A DNA stretch of 64,000 nucleotides from positions 152,961,741 to 153,025,740 of the forward strand of contig CM041465.1 in assembly GCA_023213395.1 (NCBI GenBank), given 5' to 3'. Position numbers and translations under genes: made by a program. The DNA comes from Cycas panzhihuaensis (taxonomy: Eukaryota > Cycadophyta). Each line of letters opens with the position of its first letter. Within the stretch, counting starts at the first letter, position 1. The notes beneath the pieces were generated by a model. The model saw only the letters and a list, made by a program, of their open reading frames with translations, had not been told where the DNA came from and made no database searches. This document shows positions 1 through 11,649 of this stretch, one piece after another.

Positions 1-959
1 AAAAAGGGCACTTGTTGGGCGTGTTGGAGAAGAAATCAACACCAAAATCGCTTGATGAAACCTGGAGAGAGGCTTCCCACCATGGAAGCAAGGAGATACA
101 GGTGATTCATGGCCTGGGATGCAGGAAATGCAGGCCTACAAGAGCACCTGTAGTAGAAGGAGCATGAGATCAGGAGTTGCAGCAGGAATTGTTGTGTTAG
201 AGAGCAAAAGATGACCTAAGAGATCCTCAAAATGATGAGGGTTTCAATACTTATACCCATCCCAGCCCTAAGTGAATGAATAGAGCATGAATAGGGCTGA
301 GGTGGATGTGAGGACACGTGGCAATTTCATGGAAAAAGTAAGAATTACCACATCAGTTTTTAAAAATAATCGACAACAATGCATCCAGAACTTTGGCATC
401 ATGCAGTAAACTTTGGCAAGATCTGCTTAAGTTTACAGCGGTGCAGGACTAGAAAGCCAGAATGGTAGGTTTCTGGGCTCCCAGAGCTTTGGGAGATGAT
501 TTGACAGGCCTGGGAGGGGTTGGCTCTCATGTCTAGGTGGCTGAGACAGTCTAGAAAGCATGTGGATAGAGGCAAGTAAACATCAATGAGCAAAGATCCT
601 AGAATGAGGTGCTAAGAGCTCAAGGTCGAGGCATGAATGGATCATACAGACCAAAAGGGACAATGGATCATATAGACCAAAAGGGACCTGAGGCAGTGTG
701 GAGACAGTGCAGAGGGTCATATAATGCCATGGGGATGCCCAAGGTGGGTCCCGCTCGATCGTCATAGGCTCACGATATGACAGGCAGCATGAACAGGCAA
801 TAAAATGCAAAGTAATTATGCAAATGAAGCAAGTAGTCATGTAGAGAGGCAACACTTCTGTCAACCTTTCTGACGAAATAATACAAGTGAAAAGGGAGAA
901 GCATACTTGATCCTACCTGAGTCGACCTGTCCATATCCATTCCCGGTAGCCGGGAAACA
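1..959 (-). repeat. Tat-1 3' LTR, partial (cut by window start)
   Basis: The minus strand starts with TGTTTCCCGGC at 959, the same start as the LTR at 62,928, directly after a purine tract. The two LTRs share their first tens of bases and a TATA region followed by similar spacing (here GGGTATAAGTATTG on the minus strand near 248-258; TATTTAAG in Tat-4). They diverge strongly between, so they belong to different subfamilies. The LTR runs off the window at position 1. Short open frames in it are not conserved and are not genes. Confidence 0.75.
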
Positions 960-970
960 CTACCCCCTTA
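960..970 (-). promoter_or_regulatory. Polypurine tract of Tat-1
   Basis: The minus strand reads TAAGGGGGTAG directly before the LTR start TGTTTCCC. This is the expected place for the plus-strand primer of an LTR retrotransposon. It corresponds to AAGAGGGCAG before the Tat-4 3' LTR. Confidence 0.65.
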
Positions 971-1359
971 GCAGCATAGCCTCGCCGCTCAGAAGCGTGG
1001 TGCGATGGCGAATGCTGGCAACATAACTGTCAGTAGCACATGTGCATGTATACATATATAAATCATGATTATAACAGGAGACGAGGATGTCGACGAGTGT
1101 CGTGGCAGAACGTGAGGATACGAGGACAGGGGTGGAGACGATATAAGGGCTGCCTATGTGCCACCCAGGAATCGACCGGAAGCTAGAAGGATGAGGGGGT
1201 TGCCCCTGTCGTAAAAGTGCGAAGAAATGCACGATGATATCAGGTAAGAGAAATAAGTGAGCAAACCTGGTAGTCGCCATAGTTTAACCTCATTAGTGGC
1301 CAACTTTCAAAGGTGCGAGCAGATCGCAAGGTGATCTGCACGATGGCCTAAAACTTGGG

Positions 1360-1810
1360 TGACAGAGCGACCGAGCAAGTCTCAGGGATGGTCAGCAAGC
1401 AGAGGAAGGCGGTGCTCAAGGATGAGGCAAACAAGGCTATCTGCCTCAGCGTTGAGGGCCTGAGAAATGTGTCGAATGTCGACAGACTGGAAATTAGCCA
1501 GCAGGGATCTGGCGGTCGAAGCGAGGGCTCTCAAGTAAGGGCATCACACCTGATAAACCTAAGTGAGATGGGACACCATAACTTGGGAGTCGCAAAGAAG
1601 AATAATCGATCCGTGATGGAAACAGAGTGCATCGGTGAGGGCCTCAATAATGGCCGTGTACTCAACTTCGTTATTAGTACCCTCAGGGAGGAAGATTCTA
1701 GAATGCAGAAAATCATGTCTGGAAGAGCTGCGAAGAATCCAAGCAGCAGTAGAAGGTCCAGGATTACCGCAGCTCTCGCTGTCGATAAAAATGTAGAGAC
1801 ATGGATGATG
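1360..1810 (-). pseudogene. Detached archaeal-type RNase H (aRNH) of Tat-1
   Basis: The minus strand encodes a second RNase H domain of the kind known from Tat-lineage Ty3/gypsy elements. It would degrade the RNA strand of RNA-DNA hybrids during reverse transcription. Visible motifs are FIDSES with GNPGPS, NNEVEYTAIIEAL, LLCDSQVMVSHLT and NAEADSL, so all four acidic positions (D, E, D, D) remain. The frame is broken after SHLT by TAG (from CAG) and shortly afterwards by TGA (from CGA). The copy at 62,057-62,512 is open across the same stretch. The domain is not joined to pol: it lies next to the LTR, beyond a gene on the other strand. The plus-strand frame over this area is only its shadow. 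Confidence 0.8.
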
Positions 1811-1984
1811 GAAGAGAAAGTCTCGGTGGAGAAAATATGTGACAATATAAGAGTTGGAGCAAAAAGGAGGATCTAAGGCAAGCAATAAATGGCCGTGAAG
1901 GGTAGGAGGGCTTAGAAATGAGGCTACCCAAGGTCCAAAGCAGACTATCCGACCACCGACTGAGAGTGGGCGGCAAAAGGGCAC

Positions 1985-2340
1985 CCTCGGGTACCAAAGG
2001 TTGCTTAAGAAAGCAAAGAACGACTCCGAATGGGGGGAGCATTCCCTTTGGAGGCCTTAAGGGTAGGAAAGAGTTACAAAAATGGGTCCAGGGCGGTGAA
2101 AGGAGCCAAACGAGTATAAACTCGGTCATGCACAGGAGCGGCACACAAAACGAGGTAAAAGGGCCCTGCGAAAGATGCATGGACAAGGTGCCATAAATGC
2201 ATCCACAAAAAACAGCGAACCGAAGACTATGGGAGCACAACGGGAGATAGGGCCAGAAGGCAAAGGTGATTGGGGGTAGGAGATGATCCAAAGGGCTGTC
2301 ACAAGGTCGAGAATGGAGACAGTGCCCGTCGGGGTCCCCA
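1985..2340 (-). promoter_or_regulatory. Conserved leader between TATA box and aRNH, Tat-1
   Basis: The minus strand of this non-coding stretch is clearly similar to 61,568-62,056 of Tat-4, from the TATA box through GACGGGCAC, the TTTGCCTTCTGG block and the GGGAATGCTCCC block up to the aRNH domain. Such conservation in DNA with no shared open frame suggests a 5' leader or promoter for the aRNH transcript, and perhaps the upstream promoter of the opposite-strand gene. The role is inferred. Confidence 0.45.
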
Positions 2341-2343
2341 CCC

Positions 2344-2380
2344 TATATAAGGAAATTTGACGGAAAATGGATTCATTTTC
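2344..2380. promoter_or_regulatory. TATA box plus palindrome at the divergent gene boundary, Tat-1
   Basis: TATATAA (2344-2350) is followed at 2363-2380 by the near-perfect palindrome GAAAATGGATTCATTTTC. The same pair occurs in Tat-4 (TTATATAGG at 61,559; GAAAATAAATTCATTTTC at 61,528-61,545), and the palindrome occurs in Tat-3 (37,627-37,645). The ATG in the palindrome is the proposed start of the PMD gene on the plus strand. In the minus direction TTATATAGGG is well placed to drive aRNH. For the plus-strand gene the TATA lies only about 20 bases before the ATG, so that transcript probably starts further upstream. Confidence 0.55.
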
Positions 2381-4242
2381 ACGGGCTCTCGAGAGAATCC
2401 AGATCCATTTTCCTACGCAGCAGAGTGCTACTCGACTTCGGAGGCATGCAGAGGGAGATCAGACTGTCAGATTGGAGCGAGAGGACAGCTGTCGGGACCA
2501 TCGAGATGAGATGACGAGCGCTAGGCCAGATCCAGTGAGTGGATCCTACAAAACCCAGCCCATCTCGTGATTTGAAATGTACTACTTTTTGTGTTGTGCT
2601 TTTTATGTAGATTTTTAGGCCCCGTATGGGCAAGAAATAACCTCTTGGAGTCTGAATTGGACCCAGAAAGAAGCGGGACCAGGGCATTAGGCAGCCCTGG
2701 TCTCAGTGGGCTCTATTGGGCCTACCAAAAGAATTTTTTTTTGGATTTTTGGCAGGAAACCCTCCCTCTTTGGGGGGGTGCCATTCGCACCGCGATAAAG
2801 ATTGCGATGCCGTGATCTTTGCCACGAGGTCCCGATCGCCGCGGGATCCATGGCAAACTCTGCAATACCGCGAAGTTTGGCGTGGTGCGAAGGCAGAATT
2901 ACAGAAAAAATGAGATAGGGGCCTGTGGGGCCCCAAATCTTGATCAGGTGGAGCTGAAAGATAGGCTAAGGGATAGAGAGCAAGCGTAGGTCAAGTTCTG
3001 ATCAGTTTTGTGGCATTTGCAGGCTGTGATCGCGGGGGAGAACCGCGAGAACATAGGTATGGCTATGTTGAGTTTTATAGAGATGATGACCAGGGAGGAC
3101 AAGGGGGTCCTACGGAGATGTGGCCTACTGAAGGTCATGAGGATGCCTCAGTACATGTTAGACCAGTAGCTATTGATCGATATTGTGTCGCATTGGGATC
3201 GGAGGAGGTACGTTTTCCACCTACCCCAGGTGGGAGATGTAACAGTGACACCTGGGGACATCCAGAGGATATCTGAGAGTACCAGTGATGGGGAGGCCAG
3301 TGGCACTAGGAGCGTTGCCTAGTAATGAGGCAGCACATAGGGAGGCAGTGACATTTTTCACAGAATAGGACAGATGGGAGAGGAGGGGGATACCCCTACA
3401 AACTATGGTTATGTCGAGAGTTCCTCGTGTGAGGAAGTTGATCATACTATGCGTTCTGTTCTAGATCTCTTGGAAACAGAACTATTGAGACATACCGGGT
3501 GGTTAGATGGACGTGGTGCACCAATGTGAGGTAGGCGAGATGATGGACTAGGCCACCCTGATAGCGGTGAATCTCGTCGCACAGCTGGACGCCATCAGAG
3601 TAGCAAGCAGAGGAGGACTCTCATACAACACGATGTTACAGTGTTGGTTCTTCGACCACTTTGGATCAGTGGCGCTGGTAAGGGGACCACACCCTATCGC
3701 AGAGTAGGCCCCGATGGTCCATAGATGGCAGACAAGGCTCAAAGGGATCAAGGAGCAGGCACATGTCTGTCGTTCGGTGGAGGCCACATCACTAGATCTC
3801 CTCACCCTGACAGACTATACAACACATCCATACAGGTTGGTGAGGTGGGATAGTGATGATGAGGCAAGAGGAGCAGGAGTGCCCCCAGGAGATGATGAGG
3901 GCGGCGATGGAGATGATGGGGCCGACCCATCATGACCTGCAGGAGAGGCAGGTCCATCGGGGACAGCAGGTCAAGGAATAGGGCCATCTGGGATTGCCGA
4001 CGGAGAGGCAGGCCCATTAGGGGCTGCAGAGGTGAGTAGGGGGCTAGCGACACAGGCCCACAGGCTACAGATCGTCAGGAGATCCGAAGAGCCGGTAGCT
4101 GCGCCAGCCATAGAGAGGACGAACACCCCAGCTGTCGAGGCGATCGCAGAGGAGGTACCCGAGGAGGAGGAGGTACCTGCAACTGGCGGAGTAGCAGAGG
4201 GAGAGGCAGTCGCACGAGTTGAGGAGCCGATAGCTGTACCAA
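2367..4242 (+). pseudogene. Plant mobile domain gene in Tat-1 (opposite to the element), exons 1-2
   Basis: Exon 1 is 2367-2534 (168 bp, phase 0) and ends CCA before donor GTGAGT. Intron 1 is 2535-3022, ending TTTGCAG. Exon 2 is 3023-4242, ending before GTGAGA in phase 1. The frame is consistent across the splice. Exon 2 carries a PMD-like core: LLIDIVSHWDRRRYVFHLP, GDVTVTPGDI, then LSYNTMLQCWFFDHF, MVHRWQTRLKG and LLTLTDYTTHPY, with an acidic glycine-rich tail. PMD proteins are known as plant nuclear proteins (MAIN/MAIL family) and as passengers of transposable elements. Their role inside an LTR element is unknown. Several TAG stops and a one-base shift near 3,274 break the gene. Exon 3 is missing because the element ends near 4,250. 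Confidence 0.8.
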
Positions 4243-6700
4243 GTGAGACATGACTATTTCTCGTCGTCGTTTGATTGCTATATATATACATAGTTATTTT
4301 ACAACTCATTTTAGAGGCTGTTACGAGAATCTTATAACTTGGATTTGCTATTAGAATGATGCCCTAGAAAAGGAGGCCATTCAAAATTTGTGTGATTATT
4401 TTCTTAGTTGCAGTTATATAAGGTGTTATGTTAGATGTTTTTTTTAAGGTTGTTATATGTTGCGATGGGCTATAGAGTGAAATATACAAGGTTTTAGAAT
4501 ATAAAGAGGCCCTACCTCAACCTCAGGTATAAATGACTTTCTCCTCCTATTCAAACTTGGCATAACCATCGTATACCTCTTACTATTATTAAGCAATAGA
4601 AATCTCACAAATAAACTAGATGGTAGGGATTGGTATAAATGCCAATCTTAAGGCAACTCATGACCAACTAATGATTCAGATCCTATAGTAAAATGTAATC
4701 ATTGAGTATGACCTAATTGTATGATGAGAGAAACTTTAGTACCTACCATTGATACCTCTTCTCTTTATCTTCGATAATGCATAACACTTATTACCCATGC
4801 CATGATGTAATATAACAACAAAAATCCCACTAGTTACAAAAGAAAAAAAGAGTAAAATATTGAAGAATCCTCATCTTTGTTAGTATGTTTATAATGTATT
4901 TGCTCTACCTTGGCTCTAGGCTTATTAGCATAACTAGTGAAATCCACTACATATATTTGTAGTAGGTATTATGTCCTATTGAATGTGTAGATATTGAAAA
5001 GTCTTAACATCTAGTTAAAAGTCATTACGTTATAGTAAGAAATGCCCTTATAGAAGAAACACCTTATACACAAAACATTTGTTATTCCATCATCCATCAA
5101 CTTTGTTCTCTAACAATAGAGCATACACCTATGTATATTTAAAAAAAGTGGAACCTGCATACCCTTAATTGCCAACACCAAAAGAGTGACCATCATCCCA
5201 CAAAAGCCAAATACCTCCACGATGATCGACACTATTATCTTGTGAAGAAGAATGACAAGAAACCCTAAATAAAAATTATAAATGGTGAATTTAATTTTAG
5301 GACTTTTTCTTTTGTATAGCTTGTTATTAATTAAATTAAATTTGATAAATTTTGGAGTCCACCATCCTCTATAGAATAGCAACACAATCACATGAAACTA
5401 TATTGTGACTATCAGCTTGACATGAAAGGGGTTAAACAAATGTTTTTTCAACCTCTCAACATTTTCAAGTATATGACTTTATTTTATTCATCATAACTTC
5501 TACACATGGAGTTAGATTTCAAGTCTAAAAGAAGTGCTAAAGAGCTAATTCAGATGCCTACACAATGTCTAGTTATGACACATATTAATATTGCTTTCTA
5601 GTAAAAAAATCAGTTTGAAGTTGAGCCAAGGTATAAAATTATTATTTTATAAGTTTCTTGAATTATTTGAGGCACTTATTGTTATTGATTCAAATCGTTT
5701 TATGATGTATTTTTGATGTAAATGTACCCCAAATAGGGGATAAAATGAAAATTTACGTAGTAGCCTATAATGTTAGCCTCTTGAGAAACTAGTTTCATAG
5801 AAAAATGTCAAAAATATCAAAAGAGAGAGAGAATTTTTAATGTTTTGAGTCACATTCTTATTTATGTCAATATTAAATTATAAATGCTAGATTGTTCTAA
5901 GCCTATAAGGCATTTGTAAGGTCATAAAGCCACTTTTCTTATGTATTTTTTAATTATAAAGTTGCTAAATGATGTAATTCTAATCATTGCAGCTAATGAA
6001 ATTGTCGTAGTCTCATAAGGGAAGAGGTGGGACATATTCTATTTTATCTCTCTCTCTTTCTCTCTGTATTCATTCTAGCATAGTTGACTTGGCCATAAGA
6101 TTGATACATATCAATTAACATTGGTTTTATTACTAAAACTCTATGGAGAGAAGAACCCTAGGCTTAAGAGTAAGGGTAATAATGTATTTGTCGCTGCCAA
6201 CTACCAAAGAAGAAGAGAGTATAGTAGGTCTAGATTGTAGAGTTCTTACCCATGATTAAAGGCCCATAACATGGATAGGCCCAATTGAAACATATCTACT
6301 AGGATAATGTAGGTGGCACCAAAGAGAGGCTTTGACAAACATAAGGATAAAATGCAATTCGAATGAAAAGTACACAGTCGCAGCTCACGGAAGGTTTGGA
6401 GCATAATAGAATTAGGATGGGCATGAGCAACGAAAGAGATATCGATTATTATGAAAACATTTAGCATATTAATATTATTAGCTTATGTGCTTGGTCATTG
6501 GAATCCTACTTAGCTTATGCCTTGCTTTGGACAGGGACGTGTAAAAATATTATTAAAAGTGAAAAGGGCATTGAAAATGCATTTGATAGCAGAAAATGGT
6601 GGGTGCGGCATTGACGATGAGCAGTTGTGCGTGTCCAACAATGTGAGAATGCCCGTCAAATCACACAACTTTTATATAACCACGTCAACCCCATAAACAT
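4243..6700. other. AT-rich stretch without recognisable genes
   Basis: Past the broken intron 2 of Tat-1 I find no conserved protein motif on either strand. There is a short CT-rich simple repeat near 6,046-6,066. The open frames here are short and AT-biased and show no domain I recognise. Confidence 0.6.
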
Positions 6701-6783
6701 CTGCCACTCTCCGTAATTCCGAACTTATCAAATCCACTTGGACTGCAGATTCAGAAGTGGTTGCATTCTGCAACCTGTAAAGT

Positions 6784-6855
6784 GCCTTCATAGCTCAGTG
6801 GTAGAGCGTCAGTCTTGTAAACTGAAGGTCTGTAGTTCGATCCTGCATGGAGGCA
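6784..6855 (+). tRNA. tRNA-Thr (anticodon TGT)
   Basis: This is a 72-base cloverleaf. Acceptor GCCTTCA pairs with TGGAGGC, with discriminator A at 6855. The D stem is GCTC/GAGC and the anticodon stem TCAGT/ACTGA, with loop CTTGTAA giving anticodon TGT. The T stem is TGTAG/CTGCA around TTCGATC. The A box (TAGCTCAGTGG) and B box (GTTCGATCC) are intact, so it can be a working Pol III gene. There is no intron and no encoded CCA, as usual for nuclear tRNA genes. The first downstream T4 on this strand is at 6929-6932. Confidence 0.95.
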
Positions 6856-7216
6856 GAAACGCAGCACTTGATATCCTTCCTAGTTTCGGTTCGAGGTACA
6901 CGACGAATTCCGAAGAAATATTGGTGGCTTTTATTCGTTTTCTTTGCTTTTGAGCACCCGCAAATCATAGGAGGTGCGTTGGAAACATTTTTCACATGAT
7001 CTGATCGTGGGAGTACCTCTGGTTAACTTGTAGACTTCCTACACGAAAATGCACATCATACTATACAATGCTCTCCTGAGAATGAGCTTGAAAGACTGGT
7101 GTATCTCGGTAGTAGGAGCCAACAAAGCTCTTCTCTGCAGCTGCCAAAATGATTAAGGTAACGTTATCTGATAAATGGCAGATGCCACGCGACAACATGT
7201 TACCGTAGGAGAGTAT

Positions 7217-7289
7217 GCTTCGATTGAGAGTTGAACTCAAGACCTCCCGCTTACTAAACGGGTGCTCTAACCAACTGAGCTATCGAAGC
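7217..7289 (-). tRNA. tRNA-Thr (anticodon AGT)
   Basis: This is a 73-base cloverleaf on the minus strand. Acceptor GCTTCGA pairs with TCGAAGC, discriminator A. The D stem is GCTC/GAGC with loop AGTTGGTTA. The anticodon stem CCCGT/GCGGG encloses TTAGTAA, giving AGT, which would be read as IGU after deamination and decode ACU/ACC. The T stem is TTGAG/CTCAA around TTCAACT. A and B boxes are intact and there is no intron. The nearest downstream T4 on this strand is at 7149-7146. It converges on the tRNA-Thr (TGT) gene 361 bases away. Confidence 0.95.
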
Positions 7290-7299
7290 TGACGTCAGT

Positions 7300-9704
7300 G
7301 CTGGTGCCGTCTGACAGTCTGTCGAGTGAAAGAATAGCGGAATTATTTATTGATTAAGATAATGAAAATTGTGATGCGTTGCTGGAAACACAACCCGGAT
7401 TTATGTTTATATGATAACGTTCACGCCATCTAACGGTTGTTGTCATCCTCCAATCTGTTAGGACAACGTCCTCCCCCTTGAATCGTATGAACGTACTCAT
7501 AAATTATGTCTTGTTGGAAGCACGACATAGTCCCGTCTCAACGCGTTGAATGAAATTAATACCATTTACTCATTGTCAATATCAACAATCAAATAATTTA
7601 TTAAGCCTCTTCATACAAACTTTAGATTAAGCCGTGATTTGTGAACTTCCTTTTAAGACAAATAGACAAGTCTGGGAATTCACAAAAACCAAGAGAAAAC
7701 TAGAAGAAAAATAAATATTCTAACAATTTTTGTTGTTTGCATACTACATAAGCTCTCATTATATGCATGTATATTGTACACTAGTAAACAATTATAGTTA
7801 TAGCTAAAATTGCCTGCAATTACGGCTTCAACTCTTTCTACATTTACAATTAATGGATACTTGTAGTCACAACTCAAAATCATCTGTTTATAGTTTTAAA
7901 ATTACCTATAGTTACAATCAATAATCATGTGCAATTGCAATCAATAATTGCCAATTATTCTAGTCAATAACTATCTACAACTACAATTAATAACTGCCTA
8001 CTATTGTAGTAAAACGACTCCCTAAAATTATAACTTAAGAGCTCTTTGTTTGTACACCATCAAAATTGCAAATGCAATCATGTTAGATGGACCACAATAG
8101 ACTCCTTTTCAATCTCAATCAATCATGCCTCTTTTGATCATGATCATTAAATCTTCTCCCACAATCATCAATAGTTCTTTTAGTCTCCCAAACTCGATTC
8201 TTGTTATCTCCCAACACTCTTGCTTAGCCAAAGATTTAAGTATGATGCTTATCATTACATTCGCATATCAGTTGATTTGATACACTCCAATAAAAGTTCT
8301 ATGGTGTTCATGCATTTCTCAGTAACTCACTCAGTGAGAACATCTATAGCCATTTCATTTGCATTATAAAAAGCTGGGTTGATGTCTCTTGACTTAACTC
8401 TTTCTCACAAAATGATATTGTCTGCAGCATTTCTCCCAAATGCTAGTTGATCCTATGTGCTCTTAATATTCTCTCTCTTTACTTCTCTCTTTAGCCACAT
8501 TACAACCAACTTTCACTTTCTTATTAAGTTTTGGATATTTCTTATGCATAATATTAATATGTAATTGTTCCCTATCATTTATATATTCTAGTATATACTT
8601 TGAGATCTATTTAATATAGCTATAGATTTATTATAATATTATCTGAAAATTGCTCTATAAAATTAACATAGATCTGTGTCTGTTCAATTGATTTGGTGTG
8701 AATCTAACCTTGGGATTTTTGCAAGTAGTATTTGTTTCCTTAATTTTAAACCCCTTGCCTTAAATTTATAAACATTGGAAATAATTTTTTTTTTCTCACA
8801 TATTAGATATGCATACATTACTTGTCATATGCCTTATGTTGCATTTGATTGCCTACATTTGTTTGATATTTGATTTATGCTACATGTAATTGAGCATATA
8901 CTTTGGTTACCTGCGCATATTACATTTACCTTTCATCGACAATGCAAAAGGGATTTGGACTCTATAATACCTTTTCATCATAGAGGTATAACTTCGTAGG
9001 TTGAGTCACATAACAATTATTACTTTTTTGTTTGTTTTATATACTCTTTTTGTTATATTTTATTCTCGTTTTTTTTTTTTTTTTGCATTTTAAACATTGA
9101 TTTTGAATACAATCACTTTTGTTACATGGCCCATTGCATAGATCTCCTTAGGTAGATATGGATTGAGTCATCACGATCTAAAAATAGACACCATATAAGA
9201 AAGTTATACCCCTTTTACTTTTCCACCTTTATCCATTGGCCCATTTCATAGTTCTTTGAAATTGACTTCACAATTAAATCTTGAAAGATAACATATTTCA
9301 CTCAAAACCTAACTTTTATATCAATTTACAGACATATTTTTCAAATTCATGTTATAAATACTTCTAATCTAAGGTCATTTAATTCTTAGAACAATTGTTA
9401 CACTTATTTGGTTACACTCAAATAAGGCCCCTTGCCCCATTCCCTACTTGACTTTCTTTAAATAAGATATACATTATCTAATTTTGAATTTATTTTTGTT
9501 TTTACACTAAAGTTCGATACATGCTCCTTTATTATAATCAATCTTTCAAATTTTGGCTTATTATTTTGTTGTTTTCTATTGTTTTTCTACTATACTATGA
9601 CTCGTTGTGCAATTTTGGTGATTGTATCATGCATATTACTTATTTTTCGTAGTACCGTATTGTAAATCCCCTTCATAATTTCTATAATATCGCTCTATTA
9701 TACT
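7300..9704. other. AT-rich stretch without recognisable genes
   Basis: No protein motif, tRNA or LTR boundary is visible. There is a long T run near 9,068-9,085. The stretch ends at the target duplication ACATC of the chromovirus. Confidence 0.55.
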
Positions 9705-9709
9705 ACATC

Positions 9710-10126
9710 TGGGACGCTTCTTCTCATCAGCACTCTTTGAGATAACAGAAAAATGATAATCACAACCACATCATTCTATCCAATAGGGCAAACAAATTAA
9801 CTGAGAACTTCGCATGAACACCAGAACACTAAATGATCATCAAAATAGAGAGCACTGCAGCATAATCTTTATAAAAAGTTACATCAAGATAACCATCATT
9901 TACAATTTATGGCCCTTATATAGATAAAATAAGGTCTTTTACATGTAATCCTATTGGTGGCATAAGTGACCTTACATTCTATTAGAGCAGCATAACAGCC
10001 TTGCATACCATTGGCCAGCTTGTCGGCTCATGCAAGAAGTTCCATAATTAACCTTATCTTATAACCTACTAATAGCTCTCTGTATAATAGTGGTTTACAT
10101 AACTTAGCGAGATAAGTTATGTAACG
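9710..10126 (-). repeat. Chromo-A 3' LTR
   Basis: This 417-bp repeat aligns end to end with 24,202-24,617. On the minus strand it should start TGTTACATAAC, but here the first base is C. It ends GCGTCCCA. ACATC lies directly outside at 9,705-9,709. Confidence 0.9.
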
Positions 10127-10140
10127 AGTCCCCTCCTCTA
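10127..10140 (-). promoter_or_regulatory. Chromo-A polypurine tract
   Basis: The minus strand reads TAGAGGAGGGGACT directly before the 3' LTR, the expected position and composition of a plus-strand primer. Confidence 0.75.
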
Positions 10141-10189
10141 AGATGTTGAGTCCTTGAGGCATGTGAGATGCAAGTGCTTTTTGATAAAA

Positions 10190-10330
10190 TTATTAGACTC
10201 CCAAGTTGTTTGGTCAGAGTTTTAGCATGTCCACTGTATCAAATATTTCGAAATGGACTGATTACGAAGATGACATTATCTGGTAGCCTGTATATGTTCT
10301 GGAGGTATGGACAAGGTTTTCTCTTCATCC
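10190..10330 (-). pseudogene. Chromodomain remnant at the integrase C-terminus, Chromo-A
   Basis: Just before the polypurine tract the minus strand encodes a fragment with KYLIQW and, after a short gap, TTWES. These match the conserved end of chromodomains in plant chromoviruses (typically YLVKW ... ATWE). Upstream is the tether FHVSYLQ, which in this family precedes the chromodomain. The domain would direct integration to particular chromatin. It is broken by stops and shifts, and the lineage call rests on these short motifs. Confidence 0.6.
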
Positions 10331-10639
10331 AAAATTTGAAGGGTTGTCTAGGGAATATGAGTTTTGCTTAGACACTCCTGAAGATAAGAGACATGAAAAA
10401 CATTATGGATGTTTGTGGTGGGAGGAAGGTCAAGAGCATATGCAACTTCAACAATATAGTTAAGGACTTTATAGACGCCATAAGATCGAGGGCTAAGTTT
10501 GTGGTTCTTATGATGGCGAAGGGATTGTTGCTTATAAGGTTGGAGATGAAGGAATATAAGATCACCAATATTGAAAAAGTGATTAGAATAGTGGCAGTCT
10601 GCTAATTATTTCATTTGATTATAAGCCATGGATAGGTTT

Positions 10640-11440
10640 TGTTTAAGGGTGTGGAGAATTTGGTCCATATGCTACAATTTTTCTTGTATTGTTATCGTGC
10701 GGAGGTTAGTAGCCAAGGTATGGTGGGACGGCGGGGGATACCCATAGAGAGGCAAAAATGAGGACATTCCAATGGTTGAATGGTGTGAGGAGTTGTACCA
10801 ATACTCAATTAGGGCTAGCCATGATGTCCATTTAGACCGATGGTCAGATGTAAAGAAATATAAGTAGATCTCCATAGTTTTGTTAAGGACCTTAGATTGT
10901 CCATCGGTCTGTGGATGGTATGTTGAACTCATATTGAATGATGTTCCTGATATACAGAATAGCTCATGCCAAAAGGAGCTAGTGACGTTAGGGTCGCAAT
11001 TACATATGATAGTGGATGGAAACCATACAAACGAAATATTATCTAGATGTAAATGTCAGTGATATATGGAGCTTTATAGGCTGTGTGGATAGGTAAGAAG
11101 TGGGTATATTTTATCAACCTATCTATGACTACTAAAATGGAGTCAGATCCAGTAGATAGTGGTAAGCCTGTTATAATGTCCATGGCAATATCTTACCATT
11201 TACCTTGTGGGATGTGCAATGGTTGAAGGAGGCCTAGTTGGGGTTTTGTATCAACTTTATTACGTTAGCATGTGTCGCATTCTGAGACAAAGGAAAGGAT
11301 GGTAGATTTTATTTTCGGCTAAAAGAAATCAGAATGTATCCTACGATAAGTTTTATAAAAACTAGAATGACCACCAAGAGGGGAAGAATGATATTCTGAT
11401 AAAATCTACAAGATAAAATTTGAGCGAGGGTGTATGAATA
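10640..11440 (-). pseudogene. Integrase of Chromo-A
   Basis: The minus strand encodes a degraded integrase. The zinc-binding part shows GGHSSF and CDTC. The core shows DIAMDIITGLPLS and LVVIDRLIKYTHF (first catalytic D). The later part shows STYHPQTDGQS, a chromovirus signature near the third acidic residue, followed by WLALIEYWYNSSHHSTIG. The catalytic glutamate after QTDGQ reads V here (SKVLN), so the third acidic residue looks lost. Several stops interrupt the frame. In life the enzyme would insert the cDNA into chromosomes. Confidence 0.8.
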
Positions 11441-11649
11441 TACGATTTTAGTATAAGAGAAGATTATTATGGATGGATTAATCCTTATGAGTGTGGACCT
11501 TATCAACTCAGTGTGTAAAATCAAGTTGGATTTGGTTAGCCGTGGCTAAATCTTGTATCCATGTCGGTTGTGGGGAAGAAATGGCATAAATGGTGGGGTC
11601 CTCAATGTAACCGATGTTATCATCAAGTGTAGGTGAAAGTAGCCTCGAG

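Noticed and set aside
1355-1876. A 173-codon plus-strand open frame
   Set aside because: It is the shadow of the minus-strand RNase H. The opposite frame has the domain motifs and this one has none.
4243-4330. Continuation of Tat-1 PMD exon 3
   Set aside because: After the donor at 4,243 no acceptor or coiled-coil coding sequence like that of Tat-3 or Tat-4 follows, so the element is broken here.
6246-6995. Possible small host genes around the tRNA genes
   Set aside because: Short frames without conserved motifs; those at 6,738-6,995 overlap the tRNA gene.
6856-7216. Possible box C/D snoRNA between the two tRNA genes
   Set aside because: ATGATTA and CTGA-like words occur, but no proper C and D boxes with a terminal stem could be placed.
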